Shown piece by piece: positions 1 through 10,761 of a stretch of DNA of 64,000 nt. The stretch lies in contig QRFJ01003076.1 of assembly GCA_006176705.1 (NCBI GenBank), forward strand, positions 18,622-82,621, given 5' to 3'. The notes under the pieces were generated by a model that was given only the letters and a program-made list of their open reading frames with translations, had not been told where the DNA came from and did not search any database. Every line of letters starts with the position of its first letter. Positions within the stretch are counted from its first letter, which is position 1. The translations under genes were made by a program, and so were the position numbers. This stretch comes from Cocos nucifera (lineage: Eukaryota > Streptophyta > Magnoliopsida > Arecales > Arecaceae).

Positions 1-1165
1 ATGATTGAGCCTAATGTTCTCCTTCAACAATCATTAAGTTATCTCGACTGAGTCAAATATATTTAGGCTCACTCAAGAACCTTTACTTGGTCTGACTGGA
101 GCTTTTCTAGGTTAGAAAAGGGTTGTCTAAATTTATGAGATAAATTTGAGACAATACCTATCATTTTTCATCATCTATTAAATCTATCATTTTTCATCAT
201 CTATTAAATCTTGTCTTTTGATTTTAGTCAAATATTGACCTTTGACACTTAGACATCTGCCCATGTGTCATGCACCCATAGAAGAGAAGATGGTGCTTTA
301 TCTCCCTGCTAAAAAGAAGAAAGAGAGGGGGTGCATGCCTAGGGAGGCATGCACCCAAAGAGGATGACACCTGGAGTCCTATACAGATGGGACTCTAGGT
401 TGCTTCATGCTCTCTACTGGATGGCACCGAAGACTCTTCTTTGACTATTCTTGACACCACCTAAGGAGGTTTGTGAGAAACTCTAATCTAATTGTATTAG
501 ATGATATCATCCTACCAATCAGATTTAGATCTAATTGTACAAAGAGCCGTGATTGGCCGGGATGATGTGGCACTGCATGGCGCAGCAGGGTCTATATAAA
601 CCCTATCTATGCCTAGGATTTTGAGTTTCTACCTTTTTCCCATGCCATATAGTCCCTCTCCCCTTTCTCCATGCAACCCTCTACTTCTCTCTCTCCTCTC
701 CATGCCCAAGAGGTTTTGGGCTCCAATTTGGTGCGATCCAAGCAAGAGAAAGGCGACAGAAAAAGAAGAAGGCAGCACTGCTGTAAGAGACAACAATTGA
801 TCTTCAAAAGGTGTTTTGAAGACCTTCAAGATCAGATCTAGATCTAATTTTAGGAGCACAGATTGAGAAGAAGAAGATCTTCAGATTCTGCCCAAATGGA
901 TATCGGCAGAGGTCAGACGCTTGCATGGCTACATCCAGAACCTCAGATAAACATCAGAATCATCATAGGATAATAGGATTACCCATAACAAGGTATAATT
1001 AAATTAGATTTAATTTAATTTAATTTATTATTTTATTAAATTAATAAATTAGATCTAAAGAATCATAGATCTAATTTTGATCTAAAATAAAAATTTTAAA
1101 AATATCCCTCTTGATCAAATCAAGATCTGAACGAACCTGACCTAGGAAACAGGATTTTCCCTTCA
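1..1165 (+). repeat. 5' LTR of copia A (distal half only)
   Basis: Matches the second half of the LTR at 7011-9298; base 1 corresponds to about 8153. It ends in CTTCA at 1161-1165, directly before the primer binding site. It contains a TTGAC-rich block (about 215-256), two hairpins (331-354 and 373-396), an inverted CCAAT box and a TATA box. Confidence 0.93.
552..600 (+). promoter_or_regulatory. LTR promoter core: inverted CCAAT box and TATA box
   Basis: ATTGG (inverted CCAAT) lies at 552-556 and TATATAAA at 593-600. The TATA box recurs at the same place in every copia LTR of the window (8721, 12468, 27799, 39330, 48168, 52582, 61864), so it is the likely Pol II promoter that fixes the U3/R boundary about 30 bp downstream. 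Activity of this copy is not implied. Confidence 0.7.
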
Positions 1166-1167
1166 AC

Positions 1168-1180
1168 TTGTATCAGAGCC
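1168..1180 (+). other. Primer binding site, initiator tRNA-Met type (mutated)
   Basis: TTGTATCAGAGCC differs at one base from TGGTATCAGAGCC, the complement of the plant initiator tRNA-Met 3' end used by most copia elements. It starts 3 bases after the LTR end. Confidence 0.9.
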
Positions 1181-1733
1181 AGGTTCCATAATTATTCAGA
1201 TCTGATTTTAATATAATTTTGATCTAATAATAAGATAATTTTAGATGTCACATTAGATGTGATTAGATCTAAAATTAAAAATTAAAAAAATTAAATAATC
1301 TAGATCTAAGATGTATGAGATGCATGACTAGACTAGGAATAGAATTATTCTATGTGTAGTCTAGGATAATCATAATTTTAATTTAATTAATTATAATTTT
1401 AGATATATTTATTTATTATTTTTTGATATTATAAATATTATAATTAGATCTAAAAGATAGAAAATAAATTTATTTAATTTTGTTCATATGAAATATGATA
1501 GATGCATGTTTAGATTAGTTGTAGAATAGTTCTATAAAGTTGTCTTGAATAAATTTAATTTGATATGATCAAATTTAAATTTTATTTTTTAGATATTTAT
1601 GAGATAATTTAGATCTAAAAATATGCATGATATGATACATGAGATGTATGCAAAATATGCTTTTAAGTTAGATCAAATTTATATATGTGATATATATGTA
1701 GATCTAATAAATTTTGTAGATTTATCATGTTTC

Positions 1734-1856
1734 TGATTAAGGCGTTCCCCTTGGCCGTTCGGTCATAAGAACAAAGTAGGATTTAAAGGCCCTTTCCTCT
1801 CATTCGATGGGGTGTTCTTATGATGTGTAGGAGTGTTGTGCATACATCCTTAATCA
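1734..1856 (+). other. Conserved nested stem structure in the copia leader (copy A)
   Basis: Three nested stems: outer TGATTAAGG (1734-1742) with CCTTAATCA (1848-1856); inner TCATAAGAAC (1763-1772) with GTTCTTATGA (1814-1823); terminal CTCAT (1799-1803) with ATGGG (1807-1811), using one G-U pair. The same arrangement recurs in copia C and D with perfect stems. Its position between PBS and gag is where retroelements keep packaging or dimerisation signals; that role here is inference. Confidence 0.6.
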
Positions 1857-3050
1857 AAAATAAAAAAAAAACTTATTTTCTATAAAATTTTAGATCCTAA
1901 AATTCTAGGATTTTATTTACATGTTTTATTTATGAACCCTATACTTAATCAAGAATTAATATTATGAAATATATTAGGTATAAAATTAAGAATTTTTAGA
2001 TCTAAGACATATTCATAAAATCAAGTTCGAACTTGGGTAGCTTAATTAGGTCTAGCGGTTAATCAAACTGAATCAAGAGTCGGTTAGATGGGATCAAGAG
2101 TCTTAAATTGACCAGCCTAAAAGGATTAAGTCTGGGTCAAGATCGAGTCACATGAGTGATCGATCAAGTTAAGATCTAGTTAGGCTCACTGGTTGGAGTC
2201 TGGATTGTAGGCTAATTCGATTGGTTCTAGCTCAACAATTTGGTGTCTAAGGTAAGTTTGGTAGATACGATTGACTGATTTTTAATTAGAAGCTACTCGA
2301 CTCGAATGCATTCTTGTCAAGTTAAGGACATATCTCTTCCGCCGGTCTCACTTACCTGGCCATATTTATTGGCTTAGTCCTAATCTAAGGTGAATAATAA
2401 TCCAAGCTAACCCATGCCACTAGGTTAGTCATAATGATTATGGCTATGTCAACTCAAGTTTAAAAAGACCTAAATCAAATCTTCCTAAGAAAAGATTATG
2501 TCTAAGGTCTTCCACCATTATAGATGTGTGGGTCCTTTTCGGGATTGATTGTTCTTAGCTGATCATAGTGGTTCAGTTGCACCGAAAAGATGCAACCATG
2601 TCTATTGGGCATTGGATGCTATGGGCTGGAGGATGGATTGGGCTTAATATTTTGGATACGGTGAGAGACCCAATTAGGAATCCAATCTGTGCAAGTGATG
2701 GGTCTGACTTAACTAAGAAGTGGATCAATATTTCGGGCATTATGAGTTTCATGAATTAGAGACTAAGCTTGGGTGCACCATGATTAGAGAATCATTAGAC
2801 AAGAGTTGTTCACTCATTGGCTAACCCATCACCAATAACTGTTAGGTGAGGTGATGAGTCAGTTGGTGGGACTGCACCACCCACTAGAAATCATTAATCA
2901 TGGAGATTTTTGCATCTCTATAGAGGAAGTGTAGGGATCCAAGAAAATAGTGGAAGCTAATTTATTTAAAAATCAAATCCCTAAACAAATTATTCACGTC
3001 TTAATTACAAAATCTAACTAAAAACTTTGACTCTCTATAGGGAAAGAAAA

Positions 3051-3838
3051 ATGTCTGCATTCAACCCACTAGCCTGTATCTTGGACACCCATAGATTGAT
3101 CGAACCCAATTACAAGGATTGGCTATGGAACTTTAAAATTATTTTGGGTTTTGAGAAGTTAACTCATATATTGGACCAAGATTTCTCCACCTTACCAGTC
3201 CATCTGTCTACTGAACAGAGAGCATCTCTTAACAAATGGATGGATGAAGATAACAAGGTCAGATACTACATGTTGGACTCGATGTTCGATGAGCTTCAGC
3301 AGCAACATGAAGATATCAAGATTGCCCACCAAATGTTGGCTCACCTACAAGAGTTGTTTGGTGAACAGAGTTGCACAGCCAAATATTAGATCACTAAATG
3401 ACTGTTTAAGGTTAAAATGCATGATAGGCAGTTAGTTCAAGATCATTATTTGATGATAATCAAGGACTTAGAAGAGCTTGAGAAGCTCAAAGTGAAGTTA
3501 GATCAGGATCTGCAGAATAACATAATTTTGCAATCCTTGATTGATGCGTATGGGCAGTTCATCATGAACTACCATATGCATAAACTTCAAAATACTCTAG
3601 CCGAGCTTATGAACATACTGGTTACTACTGAGCTTTCTATGAAAGGTTCTAAAGGCTCAGTATTTGCTATAGAATGGACTTCTTCCAAGAGAAAGTCTTT
3701 TGGAAAGAAGAAGTCTATGAAAAGGCAAAAGATGGAAGGTGAAAAGAAAATGAAGGCAGAGCTGAAAAAGAAGGCCGCTGACAAAGGAAAATATTTTCAT
3801 TATAATACTAACGGCCACTGAAAGTGGAACTACCCTAT
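3051..3838 (+). pseudogene. gag: Copia A gag (capsid/nucleocapsid), broken
   Basis: The start is the ATG of MSAFNPLACILDTHR, the position conserved with MSASN starts in copia B and C. The N-terminal part shows the copia-type gag signature (YKDWLWNFKIIL, then a helical region to about residue 110), then a lysine/serine-rich stretch at about 3670-3785 and the zinc-knuckle region. It is broken by TAG at 3387-3389 and TGA at 3399-3401, then continues in frame. The knuckle (about 3789-3830) has its three cysteines changed to tyrosine while the histidine remains, so it could not bind zinc. A TGA replaces the Trp after that histidine. The product would form the virus-like particle in a live element. 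Confidence 0.9.
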
Positions 3839-3887
3839 ATATTTAGCCACCCTGAAGAATAAGAAGGAGACAACTCCTTTTAGACAT

Positions 3888-6800
3888 ATGGTCGTTATTG
3901 AATCTAACCTTACAATTTCTTCTGCATCCAGTTGGGTGCTTGACTTTAGTTCTAGTGCTCATTTGTGCACTTCTATGCAGGGTTTTGAGGATAGCAAGAG
4001 GCTGAGGGATGGTGAGATGATCTTACGTGTCGGAAATGGAGCAAGAGTTGCTACTATGGCTATGGGAACCTACCCTCTTCGACTACCGTCTGGCTTAGAT
4101 TTAGTACTTAGGGATTGTTATTATGTGCCTCCTGCAAGCAGAAATTTGATTTCTATTTTATGTTTAGCACAAGAAGGCTATGTAATTAGTTTTCTTAAGG
4201 ACCATTGTAATATTTTTTATGAAAAAAATAAAATTATAAGTAGTTTTCTCATTAACGATCTCTATCAGTTACATATTGATGTATCTATTTTTAATATCGA
4301 GCAAAATGTAAATGTTGTAAAATGACCCAGGGATAGTCTGAACGATAAGTATTTATGGCACCTGAGGCTAGGTCATATAGTAGAAGATAGGGTTAACAAA
4401 TTGGAGAAAATTAGGCTATTGAGTCGGTTGACTTTCGAGTCATATTCAATTTGTGAATCATGTCTTTATGCCAAAATGACTAAGCTCCCTTTTGTGGGAC
4501 ATGGAGAAAGGGCCATGGATCTACTTGTCCTAGTACATACTAATGTGTGCAACCTATTTGATGTGCCGGTTAGAGGCAACTTTATCTACTTCATAACCTT
4601 TATCGATGATTTATCTTGGTATGGGTACGTATATCTTATGAGACACAAGTTTGAAGCTTTTGAAAAGTTCAAAAAATTCAGACATGAAGTAGAAAAGCAA
4701 ACTGGAAAATCTATTAAGATTCTTCGATCAGATCAAGAAGGTGAATACCTTAGTCGAAAATTCTTAGACTATCTCAAGCAAAATGGTATAGTCTCTCAAT
4801 GTACTCCATCTAGAACACCTCAACTCAATGGAATTTTAGAATGGAGGAACCGAACCCTATTAGATATGGTCCGATCCATAATGAGCTTCACAAACCATTT
4901 TAATTTTCTTTGGAGACATAGTCTGTTAATTATAATATATTTACTGAATACGGTTCTCTCTAAAATCATTCCTATCACACCGTATGAGATATGGCATGGT
5001 AAGAAACCAAGTCTGAGTCATCTCAGAATTTAGGATTATCCGGCTCATGTCAAAAGAGAACAAGCGAACAAGTTAGACATTAGGTTCTTTAGAGCTCCAT
5101 TTATAGGATATCCTAAAAAGTCATTAGGATATTATTTCTACATTCCAGAAGATCATAATGTGATTGTGAGTTGGCATGCCATCTTTCTTGAAAAATAGTT
5201 TATTCAAAATAGCGGCATTGGAAAGCAAATCAAACTCAAGAAAAAAGTTGCACAAGAGTAACGACCTAAGGACCCTGTGAAACCAAATCAGGTTGAGCCA
5301 ATACAATCACTACCTCCTCCATTTCATAGATCGGAAAGGATTTTCCATCCCCTGAGAGGTACTTAGGTACTATCTCAGAGGAAGTAGAGAAAATATTTCT
5401 CGTAGGTAATGGGATTCATGGTGATGATCCCAAAATCTATGACGAGGCGATATGAGATATCGACTCCAAGAAATGGTTAGAGGCAATGAAGTCAGAAATT
5501 AACTCGATGCACTCAAACCAAGTCTGGACCTTGGTAGATCCACCAAAAGGTATAGTATCTATTGGATGTAAATGGATCTACAAGAGAAAGATTGGTGCAG
5601 TGGAAATGTGGAGACATTTAAAGCTAGATTAGTGGTAAAAGGTTATAGTCAGCATGAAGGCATTAACTATTAGGATACCTTTTCATTAGTAGCTATGCTA
5701 AAATTCATCCACACATTACTTGCTATTGCAGCTTATTTCGATTATGAAATATGATAAATGGACGTGAAAATGGTATTCTTAAATGGATACCTTGAGGAAG
5801 ATATCTATATAGAACAGCCGCTAGGTTTCACATCTAGTGATGTTGATCACAAAGTATGCAAGCTACAAAGGTCCATATATGGACTTAAGCAAGCATCTCG
5901 GAGTTGGAATACTCGATTTAATGATGTGATCAAATTATTTGGTTTCATCAAAAATGAGGAGGAACCATGTGTTTTCAAAAAGATTGGTGAGAGCGCTATT
6001 ATCTTCTTCGTACTGTATGTGGATGATATCCTCCTTATTAGGAATGATATTTTCATGTTGACCATAGTTAAAATGTGGTTGTCCAAAGAATTCTCCATGA
6101 AAGACCTAGGAGAAGTATCCTTCATTCTAGGAATTAAGGTCTATAGAGATAGACCGAATAGGATACTAGGTCTTTCATAGAAGATGTACATAGAGGAAGT
6201 GCTAAAGAGGTTTAGCATGGAAAACTCTAAGAGGGGATTGGTTCTCTTCAGACATGGCATTCATCTCTCCAAGAAAATATGTCCCAACACACCAGAGGAG
6301 ATTGAACGCATGAGCAAGATTTCTTATGCTTCAGTAATAGGAAGCCTCATGTATGCCATATTATGTACATGACCTAATATAGCCCTTGCTGTGAGTGTCA
6401 CAAGCAGATATCAGTCAAATTCAGGTGAAGAACACTGGACTTTTGTGAAATGTATCCTTAGGTACTTAAGAAGAACTAAGGATATGTTGTTGGTTTTTGG
6501 CAATGGAGAACTCCAAGTTTAGGGGTATATAGACTGGGATTTTATATCCAATATAGATGATCAAAAGTCAACATTTGGGAGTCTATTTGTGTATAATGAT
6601 GGTGCTGTCAGTTGAAAGAGTTCCAAGCAGACAGTGATAGCAGATTCTACCATAGAAGCAGAATACATCGCTACATCAAAAGCTGCAAAGGAGGCATTCT
6701 GATATAAGAAATTTGCCATAGAAATTAGAGTGATGCCATCAAATGCCATTCCTCTGTACTGTGACAATAATGGCACCATAGCCCTTGCTAAGAAGCCGAG

Positions 6801-6996
6801 GTCTCACTAAAAATTCAAGCATATCGAGTGGCGATACCACCTCATCCGCGATTATCTCGAGAAAGGTTATGTCGAGGTCAAGAGAGTCAACTTCTCAGAC
6901 AATGCGGCAGACCTATTCACAAAGCCATTGGGCCAATAGAACATCAAAACCAATCTTGAGAAGATGGAACTTAGATTTGTAGCCAATTGGCTTTAG
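3888..6996 (+). pseudogene. pol: Copia A pol (protease, integrase, RT, RNase H), broken
   Basis: Domains in copia order. Protease: DFSSSAH at about 3945, where copia normally has DSGSSAH, so Asp is kept but Gly is lost. Pre-integrase zinc finger: WHLRLGH, then CESC, about 4350-4470. Integrase core (4500-5033): the first catalytic Asp is Asn (codon 4542-4544), the second Asp is kept in RSDQEGEY and the Glu in ILEWRNR. RT: about 5390-6370, with YVDDI at 6016-6030, and a 1-bp deletion near 5600. RNase H: about 6500-6996, with EAEYIA and LYCDNNG. The frame ends at TAG 6994-6996 after NWL. Many CAG-to-TAG and TGG-to-TGA/TAG stops fit C-to-T decay of methylated DNA. Not functional. Confidence 0.93.
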
Positions 6997-6999
6997 GTC

Positions 7000-7010
7000 A
7001 AGTGGGAGTT
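7000..7010 (+). other. Polypurine tract of copia A
   Basis: AAGTGGGAGTT sits immediately before the 3' LTR, 3 bases after the RNase H stop codon. Copia C has AAGTGGGAGAT at the same place. Confidence 0.75.
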
Positions 7011-9298
7011 TGTTAGATATGTACGTCCTAGAAGCCAGAATTGGCTGACACTTGTAATACACATCTAAGGGCAAAATTATAATTTTAACTATACATAATA
7101 AAATAGATTATTTTCTATCATAGTGTGTATTTGAAAGTATCTATGATACATCTCTTGAGTTAATGGTAACGATAGTTCATATTTTCAAGAGTTGAAAATT
7201 TAAGACATGAATTTTTCATTATTAACTCATAAAATGCTGCCGATAGTAGGATCATCATGAGGATGGTGATTGATCTGAAAGATTGGTGTACGATCACTTC
7301 TTTAGGATAGATGAGTCTTGAGTCTATGGTGTAGAGACACCAGAGCGAGAGTATAGGTACTCGCTAGAGAACGAGGGCACTGAGCGTGACCACCTCGAGC
7401 AGTCATGAGGAAGTCTACTTTCTCGTCAATGACAGCTCGAAGCTACAGTGGTGTGTCTGGTTCTTTGACTTAAGGTGCATTGGCAGTTCACCTTGAGGGT
7501 GTTATAGTTTGACTACACCATAACTCGATCTCCTAGCCATTCAAAATCCTAAGGTGTATGTTGGCTATAGCATGTTCATTATAGGAATTGGATTATACCA
7601 ATAAGAGATCTATCTACCTCGGAAGATAGGAGCCGTCTTATGATGATCATGAGAATAAAGTCCATAAGCCCATGGCCATGGTAGAGTGAAATAATAGAAA
7701 GAATTTCTATTAGGATTTTCACATCGAACTTGAATCGAATGATTAATTCATATGATGAAAATTAGGATTTGACGAGATCACCTTAACCCTAATCCGATCG
7801 AAGCTCAAGATAGAGAAATTTAATCACATAGGTAACTGCACCAAGAGGTTCATTTTCAGTTCTGATGGGTTGCCACCATATGGTGCTACGTGTCACTGGT
7901 GGATTTTGGGAGCAATTAGAATGATCTGGATGATCGATCATACTAGTTATCTGAATTAGAAAAGTTCTGATCTATCGGAAGGTGTTTCGATGATGTCGAT
8001 GATAGAGATCATGACATATCCCATTACCATACAAAACTGAACCTAACTAGGTCACACAAACAAGAGTTTAGATCTAGATATCATCAATTGGACTAATCTA
8101 GTTTAATTGATTTGATAAGATTTAATTAGGTTCAAGAAAATCGTGCTATTACATGATTTAGCCTAATGTTCTCTTTCAACAATCATTAAAAGTTGTCTCG
8201 ATTGAGCCAAATATGTTTGGACTCACTCAAAAATTTTTACTTGGTCTGACTGGAGCTTGTCTAGCTCAAAAAAGGGTTATCTTAATTTATGAGATAAATT
8301 TGAGACAACACTTGCCATTTTTCATCATCTACTAAATCTTGTCTTTTGACTATGGTCAAAGGTTGACCTTTGATACTTAGACATCTACCCATGTATCATG
8401 CACCCATAGGAGAAAAGATAGGGCTTCATCCTCCTACTAAAAAGAAGAAAGGGAGGGGGTGCATGCCTAGGAAGGCATGCACCTAAAGAGGATGACGCCT
8501 GAAGTCCCATACAGATGGGACTCCAGGTTGCTTCATGCTCTCTACTTGGGTGGCGCCAAAGACTCTTCTTTGACCAATCTTGGCGTCACCTAAGGAGGTT
8601 TGTGAGGGACTCTAATCTAATTAGATCAGATAATGTCATCCCACCAATCAGATTTAGATCTAATTGCATAAAGAGCCATGATTGGCTGAATGATGTGGCA
8701 CTGCATGGCGTAGCAGGGTTTATATAAACCCTGTCTGCACCTAGGATCTAGAGTTTCTACCCATTGCCTATGTCACATAGCCCCTCTCCCTCCTTCTCCA
8801 TGCCACCCTCTACTTCTCTCTCTCCTCTCCATGCCCAAGAGGTTTTGGGCTTCAGTTTGGTGCGATCCAAGCAAGAGAAAGGCGACAGGAAAAGAAGAAG
8901 GCAGCACTACTGCAAGAGACAACAGTTGATCTTCAAAAGATATTTTGAAGACCTTCAAGATCATATCCAGATCTAATTTTTGGAGCATGAATTGAGAAGA
9001 AGAAGATCTCCAGATCCCACCCGAGTGGATATCGGTAGAGGCCAAGTGCTTGCGTGGCTACATCCAGAACCTTAGACAAACATCAGGATCATCATAGGAT
9101 AATAGGATTACCAATAACAAGGTACAATTAAATTAGATTTAATTTAATTTAATTTATTTTTATTTTATTAGATTTATAAAATTAAATCCAAAGAATTGTA
9201 GATCTGATTTAGATCTAAGAAAAAAAATTTTAAAATATTTCTCTTAATCAAATTAAGATCTGAACGAACCTGATCCAAAAAATAGGATTTTTCCTTCA
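7011..9298 (+). repeat. 3' LTR of copia A (2288 bp)
   Basis: Starts TGTTAGATAT and ends TTCCTTCA. TATA box at 8721-8728. U3 hairpins at 8459-8482 (GTGCATGCCT/AGGCATGCAC, perfect) and 8501-8524 (GAAGTCCCAT/ATGGGACTCC). The small ORFs inside (for example 8764-8976) recur in other LTRs only as homologous R/U5 sequence and are not genes. Confidence 0.95.
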
Positions 9299-9513
9299 GG
9301 AATGTGACTACAAGAGATCGTTCGGAAGGGGTGTGACTGGAGGAGATCGTCTGAGAGGAGATTGGTGGAAAAGTCTAGTAGGTGTACATTAGAAGAGTTT
9401 GATGGACCAGAGGCCAAAGGGAGCTAGGCTTCTAGATGGTTGTCTGACAATTGAGAGGAGTTTGGCTGATCAGAGAACTCGATCAACGGTCGCTAGGGGA
9501 GGATAATTAGGAT
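9299..9513. other. Unassigned 215 bp between copia A and the gypsy element
   Basis: Purine-rich sequence (repeated GAGGAG/AGATCG words) that matches none of the repeats I recognise here. It may be the remnant of the locus into which both elements inserted, or a piece of an older element. The last five bases before the gypsy LTR are AGGAT. No coding signal seen. Confidence 0.5.
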
Positions 9514-10393
9514 TGTTGGGTATAAATTTCACTCCCATCGAAGTCCAGTCTGATGCTTAGTCTAATATAACTGGTAATTATAGAAGAGCTTCGATCGAGA
9601 ATTCTTCCTCCAGCAATCAAACTCCTCCAGCAGTCGAACTCCTTCCGAACTCCTCCAGCAGTCGAGCTCCTTTCGGACTCCTCTAGTGGCCAAACTCCTT
9701 TTGGACTCCTCCAGTGGTTGAACTCCTTCTAGACTCCACCAACGATCAAACTCCTCTTAGACTCCTCCAGCAACCAAACTCCTTCGAGACTCCTCCAACG
9801 ATCGAACTGCTTCTGAACTCCTCCAATGGTCGAACTCCTTCCGGACTCCTCCAGTGGTCGAACTCTCCGCAGTCATCCAGGAAGGTCTCCGTACGAGTCC
9901 GATCTTGTACACAGCATGAACCAACCCATACTCAGACTACCTTAGAGGAGTTCGAGCTTCTCTAGAATTGATACAGCTCAAAGGTCATCACCAACCGATG
10001 TCCATCCCTCCAAATTTTGACTATCAAATCTCAAACAAACTAGCATCTCAAGACAACAAACACTATCTTCCATAACAAACTCCATGTGGCCCCGAGCGGC
10101 CCACTATCCGATAGTTACGGTTGTCACTATTAGTTTGTTATAGGCTTCATCTATAAAATGGATCCTCCAAATATATTTTCTCTAGGCTCTCTTCTTCCTC
10201 CCAAAAATTCTATAACTTTCTTGACTGAGCACTACATTTTTGTTGGTCGAAAAAGCTAACTTGACCATCGGAGGATTTTGCCGGAGTTGCCACCCCGGGC
10301 TCTGGACGAGACTTATTTTGCAGGTCACCAACGGTGACCTCATCTTCTCCGACTTTAGCACTTCTTCGATGGCAACAAGATTTTGCACCAATA
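9514..10393 (+). repeat. 5' LTR of the gypsy element (880 bp)
   Basis: Begins TGTTGGGTATAAA and ends TTTTGCACCAATA (CA end decayed to TA). TATA box TATAAAAT at 10152-10159. About 9600-9870 is a 28-bp minisatellite with roughly eight units of the type CTCCTTCCGGACTCCTCCAG. Homologous to the solo LTRs at 14385 and 20465 and to the 3' LTR at 50385. Confidence 0.88.
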
Positions 10394-10397
10394 GGAT

Positions 10398-10414
10398 TGG
10401 CACTAGAGGAAGGG
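10398..10414 (+). other. Putative gypsy primer binding site
   Basis: TGGCACTAGAGGAAGGG starts 4 bases after the LTR end and begins with TGG, as expected for pairing with a tRNA CCA end. I cannot name the tRNA. Confidence 0.5.
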
Positions 10415-10500
10415 CACTATATTCCTAAGGATCCCTTATTCTTAAAGGAGTGCTCAGCAGCGATCTCTCTTCTTCCTCTCTAGAATTCTTTCAAAAAAAA

Positions 10501-10761
10501 ATGCCTCCCAAGAAAGCTTCGACCCGACGGTCAACGACCTCTGTAGCCAGATTCCGTCTAGATCTACTCGCTCCTGCTTTAGCTCCAGTAACTTAAGCTC
10601 TGCCTGCAGCCATGGTGGATGCGGAGCAGTTCAACCTGCTGGTCCAACTGGTTCGTGGGCTCACGGAGATGATGCAAGCCATGCATTGGTAGGCTCCAAT
10701 GCTAATTCGATCGGAGCAAACTTCTCTAGAGCTCCATGATCCGGTCTGGGGATGGCCGACT
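10501..10761 (+). pseudogene. gag: Gypsy gag, N-terminal part (interrupted by copia B)
   Basis: Opens with MPPKKASTRRSTTS at an ATG about 110 bp after the LTR, then a Gly/Ala-poor helical stretch (AEQFNLLVQLVRGLTEMMQ). It has in-frame TAA and TAG stops in this part. At 10761 the frame is cut by copia B and resumes at the base after the right-hand target copy (28382), still in phase. The start is inferred from frame and position because this N-terminus is poorly conserved between families. Confidence 0.75.

Larger units (their letters stand above)
1166..3050 (+). other. Copia A 5' leader (untranslated region between LTR and gag)
   Basis: About 1.9 kb of AT-rich sequence with no credible ORF. 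It carries the PBS at its start and a conserved nested stem structure at 1734-1856. The same leader occurs in copia B (twice), C, D and, reversed, in F. The short ORF at 2568-2759 lies inside it and has no support as a gene. Confidence 0.85.
1..9298 (+). mobile_element. Copia element A (Ty1/copia LTR retrotransposon, 5' end outside window)
   Basis: An LTR retrotransposon in the order LTR, PBS, gag, protease, integrase, RT, RNase H, PPT, LTR; integrase before RT is the copia order. The window opens inside the 5' LTR. The internal region (1166-7010) is 5845 bp, exactly the length of the internal region of copia C further right. The 3' LTR is complete with TG...CA ends. The left flank is missing, so the target duplication cannot be tested; the right flank reads GGAAT. 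The polyprotein has many stops and frameshifts, so the copy is dead. Lineage within copia was not resolved. Confidence 0.95.

Noticed and set aside
2568..2759. 63-codon ORF in the copia A leader
   Set aside because: It lies in the untranslated leader. The homologous sequence in copia B and C is interrupted by stops, so it is not conserved as protein.
5847..6125. Minus-strand ORF of 92 codons over RT (also 24996-25220 and 45274-45552)
   Set aside because: Reverse-strand shadow of the copia RT frame, which has all the domain motifs on the plus strand.
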